From a virus: a stretch of 39,744 nt of DNA. The position numbers were made by a program, and so were the translations under genes. Below, one piece after another: positions 1 through 7,578 of this stretch. Positions within the stretch are counted from its first letter, which is position 1; the number at the start of each line of letters is the position of its first letter. Location of the stretch: positions 1 to 39,744 of IMG/VR virus record IMGVR_UViG_3300045741_000132; one strand, given 5' to 3'. The notes beneath the pieces were generated by a model. It made no database searches. It was not told where the DNA came from and saw only the letters and a program-made list of their open reading frames with translations.

Positions 1-50
1 CCGCGCGTCTTGCTCGCCTGAATCAAGCCACGGCTCTGATTGCCCGCCAT
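1..50 (-). CDS. Partial: N-terminus of small virion-region protein
   Basis: The first ~16 codons (starting MAGNQSRGLI) of the same gene that is complete at 39174-39476, cut by the window edge. The GGAGGA ribosome site just upstream of the ATG is kept. It is the gene directly downstream of the capsid gene, separated by a hairpin. It is not an extra gene if the genome is circular. Confidence 0.85.
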   Translation of the reverse strand, partial: MAGNQSRGLIQASKTR

Positions 51-67
51 GTGTCCTCCGTGGGTTA

Positions 68-87
68 GCGGGGGCCTAAGCCCCCGC
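68..87 (-). terminator. GC-rich hairpin downstream of the capsid gene
   Basis: Perfect 8-bp inverted repeat GCGGGGGC / GCCCCCGC around a 4-base loop, in the gap between the capsid stop and the next start. On the transcribed (-) strand the loop reads TTAG; in the other allele at 39494-39513 it reads TTCG. No T-run follows, so it is more likely an attenuator or mRNA-stabilising 3' hairpin for the abundant capsid message than a full terminator. Confidence 0.6.
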
Positions 88-107
88 CGCCCCGGTTGAA
101 CTACGTG

Positions 108-1073
108 CTACGCGTTGGTGATTCCGGTCATCGCCGCCCAGCTCGACGGATGATCGAGCTGCAGCGTCGCCTCGAACAGCACGATGCCGCGCGTGTGGTC
201 GCCCGACTTGCCCATCGGCTTGTGCTGCGGAGGCCGGTAGAAGGCGATCTTCGCCATCGAACGGTCGCCGATGTAGTACGCGCCGATAGCGCTCGACGTG
301 CTGATCGGGATGAAGCGATCCACGATCACCGCGTAGAGCTGGTTGAACGGCGTCTCGAACACGTCGATGTTCGCGACGAGCCGCTGGTCGGTCGCCGCGA
401 TGTTGCGGACGTTGCCCGAGCCCGAGGACACGGTGGCGTTGACGAACTGCCGCTTGCTCGCGGGCGCGAACCAGATCGAGTCGGGCTCCGCGCCGTTCTC
501 GAACAGGGTCTGCGACAGCGTGCAGATGTCGGCCGTGGTCACGCCGCCCGAAGCGCTGGACGAGGTCGTGATGCCGAAGCCGCGGAAGCCGGCCATGAGC
601 GGAGCGTTGGTCGCCGCTTCGGCGCCCGTCGCGGAGCCCGTCGAGTTGACGGCCCAGAGACGAGCCTCGCAGTTGCGCGCGAGGACCTTGAACTCCTTCA
701 TGATCTGGTGCTCGTACATGTCGCGGATGCCCGCGGGGTTCGCATCGCGCTCACGATCCGAGACGGCGACGTGACGCGAGAAGATCTGCGTACCGTTCAC
801 CAGCCGGGTCGGAGAGGTCAGCGTATCGCCGCTGAAATCCGCAGCTTCGACCACGCCGGCCGTCGACGTGGCGGCCAGGGTGTCGATCGTCCACGAGTGG
901 ACCACGTCGCGAGCGCGAATCTTCGGCGCCGACGAGAACATCGGCGTCTGGAACGAGTCGAGGATGGTCACGACATCGACCAGATCCTCGTGGTGAACGC
1001 CCGTCGCGTTGTTGAAGAACCCAACGTCGAAGGTCGAGAGAACACCGGAGAGAACACCCTGAGTACCGGGCAT
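108..1073 (-). CDS. Major capsid protein (SU10/DUF5309-like)
   Basis: 321 residues. The protein builds the icosahedral head. The middle part (FSRHVAVSDRERDANPAGIR, then a segment resembling the EFxxLxRxxEaaLW stretch of the family, then a GF/RGFGI loop) resembles the SU10-type/DUF5309 HK97-fold capsid family as I recall it. Size is normal for that family. A GGAGG ribosome site precedes the ATG. It lies directly after a scaffold-like gene and the portal, the standard order. The C-terminus exists in a second allele at the other end of the window with F to M, A to C and I to V changes. A stable hairpin follows the stop. Confidence 0.85.
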   Translation of the reverse strand: MPGTQGVLSGVLSTFDVGFFNNATGVHHEDLVDVVTILDSFQTPMFSSAPKIRARDVVHSWTIDTLAATSTAGVVEAADFSGDTLTSPTRLVNGTQIFSRHVAVSDRERDANPAGIRDMYEHQIMKEFKVLARNCEARLWAVNSTGSATGAEAATNAPLMAGFRGFGITTSSSASGGVTTADICTLSQTLFENGAEPDSIWFAPASKRQFVNATVSSGSGNVRNIAATDQRLVANIDVFETPFNQLYAVIVDRFIPISTSSAIGAYYIGDRSMAKIAFYRPPQHKPMGKSGDHTRGIVLFEATLQLDHPSSWAAMTGITNA

Positions 1074-1096
1074 TTTGGTCTACCTCCGACGAGCCC

Positions 1097-1810
1097 CTAC
1101 TGGTTCAGGAACTCGTCCTTGACGACACCATGCAGCCGGAGCTTGGCGTAGGCCTGCGCGTCCTTGCTGGATCCCGTGCGCTGGTAGCGCTCGTAGGCTT
1201 CCTGCAACGCCTGCGATCCATCGGGGGCGCGTCGACCTTCGCCAGCACGGCTCGAAGGAATAGCCGCGTCCGTGGGGTTTCCGATCCGCGAATCCGTCGC
1301 GGGATTGGCCCTGCGGCGCGAGTCTCCGAACTTGAGGAACGCATACTCCATCGCCCCGGCCGGGTCGGCTTCGAACATCTTCGGGTACCGCGCCGAGAGG
1401 TCCGGATCGTTGGCGATGAACTGCGAGACCTCGGTTTCGAACTGAACGTAGTCGGGATGGTCCGAGACCATTTTGCCGCGAGCCTGGATGCCGTTCGTCA
1501 GCGGGGTGAACGCCTGCTGGATCTCACGCCGGATGATCTCCGTCATGGCATCAGCGGGCACGCCCACTTCCGTCAGGCGATCCTCAGGAGAAGTCGCGCG
1601 CCGGTCGGGCACGCTCTGGCGTCCGTTCTGGAAGCCATTCATCAGCGCCTGCGAGAGCAGGGCGTCCTTCTTCTGGTTCTCGTCGTACAACCGCTTGGCC
1701 TCGACATCGCTGCTCCGCTTGGCGGCCACGAGGGCCTCCACCGTCGGATAGCCGGCGAGATCGGGGTTCAGGGGCTGCTGGACATTGGGATTCGCGGGAT
1801 CGAGAGACAT
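1097..1810 (-). CDS. Putative capsid scaffold protein
   Basis: 237 residues, rich in Q, E, R, A and D, with no cysteine and with predicted helical stretches (about 25-60 and 85-110). The C-terminal third is charged and low in complexity, ending in a basic/polar helix. Such composition, and the place between portal and major capsid genes, is typical of scaffolding proteins that direct head assembly and then leave. AAGGAAG precedes the ATG. No protease domain is visible, so scaffold removal may not need a phage protease. Function is inferred from context and composition. Confidence 0.7.
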   Translation of the reverse strand: MSLDPANPNVQQPLNPDLAGYPTVEALVAAKRSSDVEAKRLYDENQKKDALLSQALMNGFQNGRQSVPDRRATSPEDRLTEVGVPADAMTEIIRREIQQAFTPLTNGIQARGKMVSDHPDYVQFETEVSQFIANDPDLSARYPKMFEADPAGAMEYAFLKFGDSRRRANPATDSRIGNPTDAAIPSSRAGEGRRAPDGSQALQEAYERYQRTGSSKDAQAYAKLRLHGVVKDEFLNQ

Positions 1811-1828
1811 TCCGACTTCCTTTCCGGC

Positions 1829-2149
1829 CTACGCGTTCGGCGTGGCCGATCCTGAGGTTTCCGACTTGGCGTCGAGTTCGTCGCGCCGACGGTTGTAGTC
1901 CGCAACCTCGACTTCGTTCGACCAGACGGAGGTCATCCACGAGCAGTCACGAATGATCGCGCGCAGGATTTCGTCCTCGGTGTCGAAGTCGGTTCCCTTG
2001 AAGTCCACCGCCCGTTCGGAGCGCGAGAGACAAAGGGACTTGACCGCCTGATGCCCGCGGTTCGCGAGGGCAGGCAACATCACTTCCCTCCAGCCAGAAC
2101 TCGCCAGTACAAGCCGAATCTTCTGGATCTGCTCGCCGTTCAGGGCCAT
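1829..2149 (-). CDS. Hypothetical protein between portal and scaffold
   Basis: 106 residues. Start chosen at the ATG that overlaps the portal stop by one base (TAATG), implying translational coupling. The frame stays open upstream but that part lies inside the portal gene and is a shadow. Sequence is mixed alpha/beta-like with a DTEDEI acidic patch and W/C residues (DCSWMTSVWS). No family recognised. Position suggests a small head-assembly or virion accessory protein. Confidence 0.75.
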   Translation of the reverse strand: MALNGEQIQKIRLVLASSGWREVMLPALANRGHQAVKSLCLSRSERAVDFKGTDFDTEDEILRAIIRDCSWMTSVWSNEVEVADYNRRRDELDAKSETSGSATPNA

Positions 2150-4083
2150 TAGTTCTGCCCCGCCAGCGCGGGCATCACGCCCGCATTGCCCGTCTGCATC
2201 AGCCGCCCGAGCACCTCGGGAGTCAGTTGATCCAGCGGCTGCGACACCGCGTTCGCCACGTTCTGCGGGCTCAGGCCAGCCTGGTCGGCCACCTGGTTGA
2301 CCGCAGGAACCTTCTGGACGAGCAGCGAGTCGACGTTCTTGAAGTCGAACAGATCGAACGCCTGTCGCGCGAAGTTGCCCCAGTTGACGAGCTGGAGCAG
2401 CGCCGGGTTCGCCGACATCATCTGGAGCAGCGCCACGAGGTTTTGCTGGCGTACCGAGCGGCCCATCATCTGCGATGCGCCTACCGCACGAGCCCGGTAG
2501 TCGGGCACGAGATCGTCGTAGTCGATCGTGGTGCTGATCTGCTCGTAGGGCATTCCCGTCGTCGGGTCGGTCGTGGCGAGGCTGCCCAGGATCTTGATTT
2601 CGTGGGGCATCGTGAGCCACAGGCGGTCCATATGGCGGAAGGCGTCCGCGAGCGGCTCGATGAACCCTTCCTCGGCCAGACGAGTCTCCATCGCCAGCCG
2701 CGTCAGGGCGTTCTCTTGCCGCCCGAGGAAGCCGCGGGCCGTCTCGCGGCCCGGTCCAGCCTGACCCAGCAGGGATTCGGTCTCGCCGGTCCCCAGCTGC
2801 ATCATCTGGAACAACTGCCCGATCTCCGTGTACGCCGCCTGCAGCCCCTGCATGTTCGGCACGAGCGCCCGGATATTGCTCTCGTCCGCTGCCCCGTCCA
2901 CGAGGATGATCCGGCCGGCGCGGGTGAACAGGTGCTGCGTGTTGATGTTCGCCCCGCTCGAAGCCACGTACATCGGGTCGATGAGGGAGTCGAGGGCGTC
3001 GAGTTTCTGGTTGGCGAGCCGGTTGGCTGTCTGCTGCGGGCCGAATGCGATCTCCGTCTTTGCCACGCCGTCGAACGAATAGGGGTCGGGCATCGGGGCG
3101 TAGGAGGCGAACGTCATCTCGGTATTGCCAAGAGGGCCCTCGCGGTTCTTCATCACCACGCGGCCGTTGCCGATCGCAATGGTGCGGAATCGGATGCCGT
3201 CCGGGGCGAACTCGGCCGGGACGTACCCCTGCATCTCCCAGATCTCGACCGGCTTGGCGAACCGCTCGCCCTGCCGGGCCTGATAGTCGTACTCGCTGCG
3301 GTAGGACACACGGCGCTGGGAGTATTCCGCCGCAGCCGTGCCCTCGAGCGGGAAGTTGCGGAGCGCCTGTGTGGCTCCGGGGTCGAAGTAGGGGTTGGGA
3401 CCCGCGGCGTCGTTGAGCAGGTCATCCAGATCGACCCAGTAGCGGTGGATCGCCCACGCCATGTCCTTCAAGCGGACCTTGCCCGGCTGCTGCCAGAAAT
3501 CCAGCCGATCGACCGTCTCCCACGTCGGGCCGTCGAACATCGTCGCCATATATTCCCTGACAACGGGAACGGCGTAGCCGGGGGCGACCTGCTCGAGGCG
3601 TCGGACGCGGGTCTTGCGCGTGATGTTCTTCCAGCCGTAGCGGGCGACCGCGGTGCCGCAGATGTCCGCCTGCAGGAAGAAGTCAGCGGCCTTGATGATC
3701 GAATCGGCGTCCTTCATCTGCGCCGAGATCAGCACCTCGTTCTTGCGTGCCCGGGGCTCGTCCTTGGGGTCGTAGCCTTCGAACGAGACGATGGGCCACG
3801 AGCCGAACGAGGACTGGACCTTGCGCGCCACGTCCGACTGGATCATGGCGAAGGTGAAGGGAATGCTTACGTTGTTGCGGAACTGGGCGAGCCGCCCCTT
3901 CCACACGCCGCGGTACGTGTCGTACCACTGTTGGAGCTTGGAGAACGTGCCCCGGTTGTAGCGCAGCGAGTGCTGGCGCCGGGCGTCCACCAACTCGATG
4001 ATTCGCGCGGGAGACACACGCACGGCGGGGACGTTGGTTGTCCCTTTACCCGCGTTGGGATCTCCGTATCCGCTCTGGGCCAT
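2149..4083 (-). CDS. Portal protein
   Basis: 644 residues, in the range of podovirus portals. The portal forms the dodecameric ring at one head vertex through which DNA is packaged and ejected and to which the tail attaches. The N-terminal ~150 residues (RNNVSIPFTFAMIQSDVARK, then a long helix of about 110-130 and an ADICGTAVARYGW segment) look like clip/wing regions of portals. The middle contains a membrane-free alpha/beta core and the C-terminal part has Q/N/A-rich helices typical of barrel regions. It lies upstream of scaffold and capsid; ribosome site GGAGG-like precedes the ATG. Confidence 0.85.
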   Translation of the reverse strand: MAQSGYGDPNAGKGTTNVPAVRVSPARIIELVDARRQHSLRYNRGTFSKLQQWYDTYRGVWKGRLAQFRNNVSIPFTFAMIQSDVARKVQSSFGSWPIVSFEGYDPKDEPRARKNEVLISAQMKDADSIIKAADFFLQADICGTAVARYGWKNITRKTRVRRLEQVAPGYAVPVVREYMATMFDGPTWETVDRLDFWQQPGKVRLKDMAWAIHRYWVDLDDLLNDAAGPNPYFDPGATQALRNFPLEGTAAAEYSQRRVSYRSEYDYQARQGERFAKPVEIWEMQGYVPAEFAPDGIRFRTIAIGNGRVVMKNREGPLGNTEMTFASYAPMPDPYSFDGVAKTEIAFGPQQTANRLANQKLDALDSLIDPMYVASSGANINTQHLFTRAGRIILVDGAADESNIRALVPNMQGLQAAYTEIGQLFQMMQLGTGETESLLGQAGPGRETARGFLGRQENALTRLAMETRLAEEGFIEPLADAFRHMDRLWLTMPHEIKILGSLATTDPTTGMPYEQISTTIDYDDLVPDYRARAVGASQMMGRSVRQQNLVALLQMMSANPALLQLVNWGNFARQAFDLFDFKNVDSLLVQKVPAVNQVADQAGLSPQNVANAVSQPLDQLTPEVLGRLMQTGNAGVMPALAGQN

Positions 4084-4108
4084 TCCTTTGCCCCTCCGAG
4101 GCGGGAAT

Positions 4109-4960
4109 CTACGCCTGTGCAGCGCTCTCGTCTACTCCCAACAGGAACCTCTCCTTGAAAACAGGCCACTCCTTCCGCAGCCCGAGATGGGTGTCGTTGA
4201 GCTGATTGGCGCCCAGGTTGTTCCAGATCACCTTCGGGGCGTCGTTGGCGATGGGGTCGTGGACACGGATGGCCGGGACTTTCAGAGCCCCGGCCACCGT
4301 GATCGGGGCCGACCCACACCCGATCATCAGCCGGGATCCGGCAATGAACCGGGCCAGCTTCAAGAAATCCCCGCCGTCGTCGAAGGCCGTCCACTCCGGG
4401 TAGGTCATCCGCCCCACCTCGCGGTCAGCCGGCGAGCCCACGAACACGATCTCGGTGAACATCGTCTGGACTTCCTTGGCGATAGAGGCGAGGAAGCGCC
4501 ACATCGTCGGGGTCGAGCGCGTGTGCGGGCAAACCGACTGGCCGTGGATCACCAGCCGGTTCGCCTTCTGGACGCCGTCGACCACCAGGCTTGGCGTCTC
4601 CGCAAACTCCTCGACCTCCGCCTTCACCGGAACCTTCGAATCCTGGAGCACTTGCAGGCTGATCTGCCGGACAGGGAACGACCTCAGGCCGAGGTGGTAG
4701 ATCGTGTTCCCCTCGAACGCCGAGGTCGGAAGGTTCAGGTGAAACGGTTGGCCTCCGCAGTTGTAGTTCTCCACGCCGGGCATGAGTTTGACCGCCGAGA
4801 CCCCCGGCTGGGTCTCGAGCAGGGGTACGAGCGGAGCGCAGGTCTTTTCGTCCAGCCAGACTTCGAACGGCTCGCCGGTCTCGCGGTGCCAGTGGAACGC
4901 AACGGGCCACTGGAGGATGGCGTCACCCAGCTTGCCGGGCATCGTGAATACGGTGCTCAT
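4109..4960 (-). CDS. GT9-like glycosyltransferase
   Basis: 283 residues. The N-terminus (MPGKLGDAILQWP, about 7-19) resembles the LGDxil motif that opens heptosyltransferase (GT9) proteins. A second half-domain follows: VFVGSPADREVG (about 172-183), then a segment at about 201-230 with GCGSAPITVAGALKVPA that matches the family's GxDSGpxHlAaalgvP region. The acidic residue of that motif is absent, so donor use may differ or activity may be lost. Likely a cytoplasmic two-Rossmann (GT-B) sugar transferase. It overlaps the FkbM gene by an ATGA and lies in the structural operon between terminase and portal. Confidence 0.65.
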   Translation of the reverse strand: MSTVFTMPGKLGDAILQWPVAFHWHRETGEPFEVWLDEKTCAPLVPLLETQPGVSAVKLMPGVENYNCGGQPFHLNLPTSAFEGNTIYHLGLRSFPVRQISLQVLQDSKVPVKAEVEEFAETPSLVVDGVQKANRLVIHGQSVCPHTRSTPTMWRFLASIAKEVQTMFTEIVFVGSPADREVGRMTYPEWTAFDDGGDFLKLARFIAGSRLMIGCGSAPITVAGALKVPAIRVHDPIANDAPKVIWNNLGANQLNDTHLGLRKEWPVFKERFLLGVDESAAQA

Positions 4961-5589
4961 GCGGTCTCCTTGAGTTTCCAGCAGTCGTTGTGAACAGATC
5001 TCGCAGACTTCACGTAGCCGAACGACTCCAGGTAGGGGTCTATCGGTCCGACTTTATCCCAGCACTCCGTCACGATCACGCGCGGCTTCCAGCGCGCGAG
5101 GTCGCATCCCCTGAGCACGTCGAGTTCCGTACCCTCGGTGTCGACGCACAGCAGGTCGAGCCGCGGGAACTCCCAGAGAGCGAGCAGCCCGTCGACGGTC
5201 CAGATCGGAACCTCGATTGTGCGCCACTTCGCCTCGACAGCCACCGGAACGTTTCCAGCCCCTGGAACATCCGTCCGAGTCGTTGGCCTAAGCGAGGAGA
5301 ACGACTCCCAGTTGTCCTCGTTGATGTGGAACGTGCCCGATCCCTCCTCGCTGCTCACCGCGCACATTTGCACGCGCGCGCGGTGTTGCTTGAGCAGCGG
5401 GCCGAAGCCTGGGTTCGCCTCGACGGATAGGATCGTCCAGCGGTGCGAGGCTTCTAGCGCATACGTCGTGTTGATCGAGATGCCGTCGGATGCGCCCACG
5501 TCGACGCCCCAACCGATGTAGCCGGGCGGGAACTGGTCCAGGATCCACTGGGAGAGCGTGCCGTTGGGCGGCCAGATCTTGTGGTTCAT
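4957..5589 (-). CDS. FkbM-family SAM-dependent methyltransferase
   Basis: 210 residues. SAM-binding motif VDVGASDG at about 29-36, acidic ribose-binding E57 in SVEANP, and the family signature DTEGTELDVLRG at about 150-161. FkbM proteins O-methylate sugars or polyketide hydroxyls. Its stop overlaps the start of the GT9-like gene (ATGA), so a sugar substrate made or moved by the neighbour is plausible. About 80 bases separate it from the upstream C-methyltransferase gene. Confidence 0.85.
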   Translation of the reverse strand: MNHKIWPPNGTLSQWILDQFPPGYIGWGVDVGASDGISINTTYALEASHRWTILSVEANPGFGPLLKQHRARVQMCAVSSEEGSGTFHINEDNWESFSSLRPTTRTDVPGAGNVPVAVEAKWRTIEVPIWTVDGLLALWEFPRLDLLCVDTEGTELDVLRGCDLARWKPRVIVTECWDKVGPIDPYLESFGYVKSARSVHNDCWKLKETA

Positions 5590-5668
5590 ACGGCAGGCCC
5601 GGGGACGATCCCTGTCCCCACACGAGCGGTAGTCCCCTCGCTCGCTGACCCGCCTTCATTCGTCCGAC

Positions 5669-6943
5669 TCACAGCACGAACTCGATGTTCGGCAGCGGGA
5701 ACAGCATCGTCGTCCCCTGGTCCATGAGCGGCCGCTCGCGCTTCACGAACTCGTCGCGGAACGCCCACGGCAGCACGAACAGGTGCTTGGGCTGCTCCGC
5801 GCGCATCTCGTCCTCGGACATGATCGGCAGCCACGAGCCCGTCATCCGGAGCCCGAACTTCAGGGGGTTCCGGTCGGCGATGCCCGTGAACACCTGCGAG
5901 AGGTCGAGATACTGCAGGAGCGCACAGCCTTTGGTGCTCGCACCATAGGCCCAGAGACGGTTGCTGTAGGCCAGCGTTCCCGTGACCAGTTCAGTCATGC
6001 GCTCCCGCCACTTCTCCGTGCGCTGGGCGAACAGTTCCGCATCCCGCTCGCTCACGCGTTTGTGCCCGTGCGAAGCCACGGTGCGCGCCATGCTCGAGGG
6101 CTTCTCGGCGATCACGCGCATCGACCCTCCGTTCACCTCGTTGTAGGTGACGGTCAGGATGGAGAGCCCATGACGACGGTAAAGTGACTCCAGCGAGTGC
6201 AGGTCGTAGTAGCAGAGGTGCTCGTGGCAGATGGCGTCGAAGGCATTCCGCTGGAGCATGGTGGGCGAGTCGTTGAGCTGGTTGATCCAGATGCCGTTGT
6301 GGGAGAGAACGCTGGCGATGTCGTGGACGAGCTTGTTCGGGTCCTCAACGTCATAGAACATCGCGGCCGACGTGATGACATCGCAGCCTCCCTCGACGTG
6401 GAATCCCGTTCCCGTCGGAGCGTGCAGGCACTCGTGCTTCGCGGAGAAGAAGTCGCTGATGACGTGGTCGGCGATCTCGTGGAGTTCGTCCGCGAAGTTC
6501 AGCGCCGGCTCGCAGGCGATCTTCGTGAAGCCCGGAGGCACCTTGGAGAGCAGGAAGCCGTCGTTCGCGCCGATGTCCAGCCAGCGCCCCGAGTGGTGGT
6601 ACTGCAGCCCCGTCTTGACCACGTCCTCCAGCGCCGTCCGCATGGAGTCGTTGATCGCCGAGCGGTACCAGAACTCGCGGTAGAGCCGTTCGGGATCGAC
6701 CGTGTGCTCGAGCTGGAGCAGGCCGCACGACTTGCAGCGCATGAGATTCAGCGGGGAGCGCGGGGCGTTGAAGTCGATGTCCTTGACGAATCCGACGAGG
6801 TACTGGTTGCCGAGCGAGAGGACGGGGGCGAGCACTCCCTCGACGCACGAGCGACAGGTCGTGCGCGCTTTCGATACGGGCTGAACTTCGCTGATGGTCA
6901 TGCTTCCGTCCTTGGCCGCGGTGGCCTTCAACTGCGTCCTCAT
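5669..6943 (-). CDS. Sugar C-methyltransferase-like (zinc + SAM + C-terminal domain)
   Basis: 424 residues, the usual length of three-domain deoxysugar C-methyltransferases (TylC3/NovU type). An N-terminal zinc knuckle has C30/C33 and C70/C73 (CxxC pairs). The SAM motif is WLDIGANDGF at 121-130. The C-terminal part (about 330-424, with WAYGASTKGCALLQYLDL and ITGSWLP-like text) is the sugar-binding Rossmann-like domain. Known members methylate carbon 3 of NDP-4-keto-6-deoxysugars. No NDP-sugar synthesis genes are in the window, so the substrate would come from the host. Start 6943 is supported by an ATGA overlap with the upstream gene; MTISEV at about residue 15 is an alternative. Confidence 0.8.
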   Translation of the reverse strand: MRTQLKATAAKDGSMTISEVQPVSKARTTCRSCVEGVLAPVLSLGNQYLVGFVKDIDFNAPRSPLNLMRCKSCGLLQLEHTVDPERLYREFWYRSAINDSMRTALEDVVKTGLQYHHSGRWLDIGANDGFLLSKVPPGFTKIACEPALNFADELHEIADHVISDFFSAKHECLHAPTGTGFHVEGGCDVITSAAMFYDVEDPNKLVHDIASVLSHNGIWINQLNDSPTMLQRNAFDAICHEHLCYYDLHSLESLYRRHGLSILTVTYNEVNGGSMRVIAEKPSSMARTVASHGHKRVSERDAELFAQRTEKWRERMTELVTGTLAYSNRLWAYGASTKGCALLQYLDLSQVFTGIADRNPLKFGLRMTGSWLPIMSEDEMRAEQPKHLFVLPWAFRDEFVKRERPLMDQGTTMLFPLPNIEFVL

Positions 6944-7209
6944 CGAAACGCTCCGTATCTTTCGCGAAGGGCTTTTCTGTACGCAAACTTCGCCGCCTTC
7001 ATGGTCTGGAACTCTAGTTCGTCCAGAACTGTGTGCTTATCCTTGTCCCCAGCGATAGCGAACACCGCCGCATCGCCTTCGCCTTTCAGCGGCCATCCCT
7101 CGGGTCCGAAAGTGCAGACGATCGCCGCGTGGTGCGTGGCCGGGTTTCCGTCGATCGACACGGACACCAGGATGTTCTTGCATGTCTCCCGCGGGTCTTG
7201 CTGGCTCAT
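6940..7209 (-). CDS. Hypothetical protein, 89 residues
   Basis: Small soluble alpha/beta-like protein with a C-terminal basic helix (AKFAYRKALRERYG). No motif recognised. Its stop overlaps the start of the C-methyltransferase (ATGA), so the two are probably translated together; a role linked to the glycan-modification genes is only a guess. Confidence 0.7.
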   Translation of the reverse strand: MSQQDPRETCKNILVSVSIDGNPATHHAAIVCTFGPEGWPLKGEGDAAVFAIAGDKDKHTVLDELEFQTMKAAKFAYRKALRERYGAFR

Positions 7210-7225
7210 CGTGCGATTCCTTCCA

Positions 7226-7495
7226 TCAGCATCTCCATGCGGTTTCGATCGCTGCCTTTATCGCGTTCGAATATAGCGCTGCTGACGCATTACCCTTGAG
7301 ACCACCGGGAACCGACAGGGTGACGTACCCGTACTTTCTCATTCCCAACCACAATCGTCCCCGAATCATGCCATCGAGCGCCGGGAGCATCTCGTGCCGA
7401 ATCGGACCGGCCGACGTGCGGTGTCGCGAGTACGGGTGCAGCGTTGGCCGACTGTTCATCGTTCGAATCTCATGGTCGATCTGCGCGTATGTCAC
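7226..7495 (-). CDS. Hypothetical protein, 89 residues
   Basis: Start chosen at the GTG at 7495 because a GGGAGG ribosome site lies about 8 bases upstream and because the GTG overlaps the stop of a tiny upstream gene (GTGA). An in-frame ATG at 7531 has no good ribosome site. The protein has a basic N-terminus, several tyrosines and a GMRKYGYVTLSVPGG beta-rich centre. No family recognised. Confidence 0.65.
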   Translation of the reverse strand: MTYAQIDHEIRTMNSRPTLHPYSRHRTSAGPIRHEMLPALDGMIRGRLWLGMRKYGYVTLSVPGGLKGNASAALYSNAIKAAIETAWRC

Positions 7496-7578
7496 CGACT
7501 CATCCTCCCGGCGCGGAATCCCGCTTTCCATGCGAGCGCCGCGAACCAGAACCAGAACTTGAGATTCAACGCCTTCAT
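7492..7578 (-). CDS. 28-residue membrane micropeptide
   Basis: ATG overlaps the terminase stop (ATGA) and its own stop overlaps the next start (GTGA). The peptide has a KFWFWFAALAW hydrophobic core flanked by lysine at the N-side and an R/K-rich C-terminus: one short membrane helix with positive ends. Tight stop-start coupling on both sides supports that it is read. Function unknown; a small membrane-active or holin-like peptide is possible, but its place beside terminase is unusual for that. Confidence 0.55.
   Translation of the reverse strand: MKALNLKFWFWFAALAWKAGFRAGRMSR

Larger units (their letters stand above)
1..325. repeat. Left copy of imperfect terminal repeat
   Basis: These bases recur at 39427-39744 in the same orientation. 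The copies match well at the outer ~105 bases and over the last ~125 bases. Between them the left copy has 7 extra bases near 103-110 and several substitutions around the end of the capsid gene (about 168-178). The segment holds the start of a 100-residue protein gene, a hairpin and the 3' end of the major capsid gene. This fits a circular or permuted genome assembled with two strain alleles at its ends. A real tandem duplication is less likely. Confidence 0.9.

Noticed and set aside
2227-4158. Long rightward reading frame opposite the portal gene
   Set aside because: High GC content opens antisense frames. The portal frame has the family pattern, ribosome site and coupled neighbours; the opposite frame is Arg/His/Val-rich without sense.
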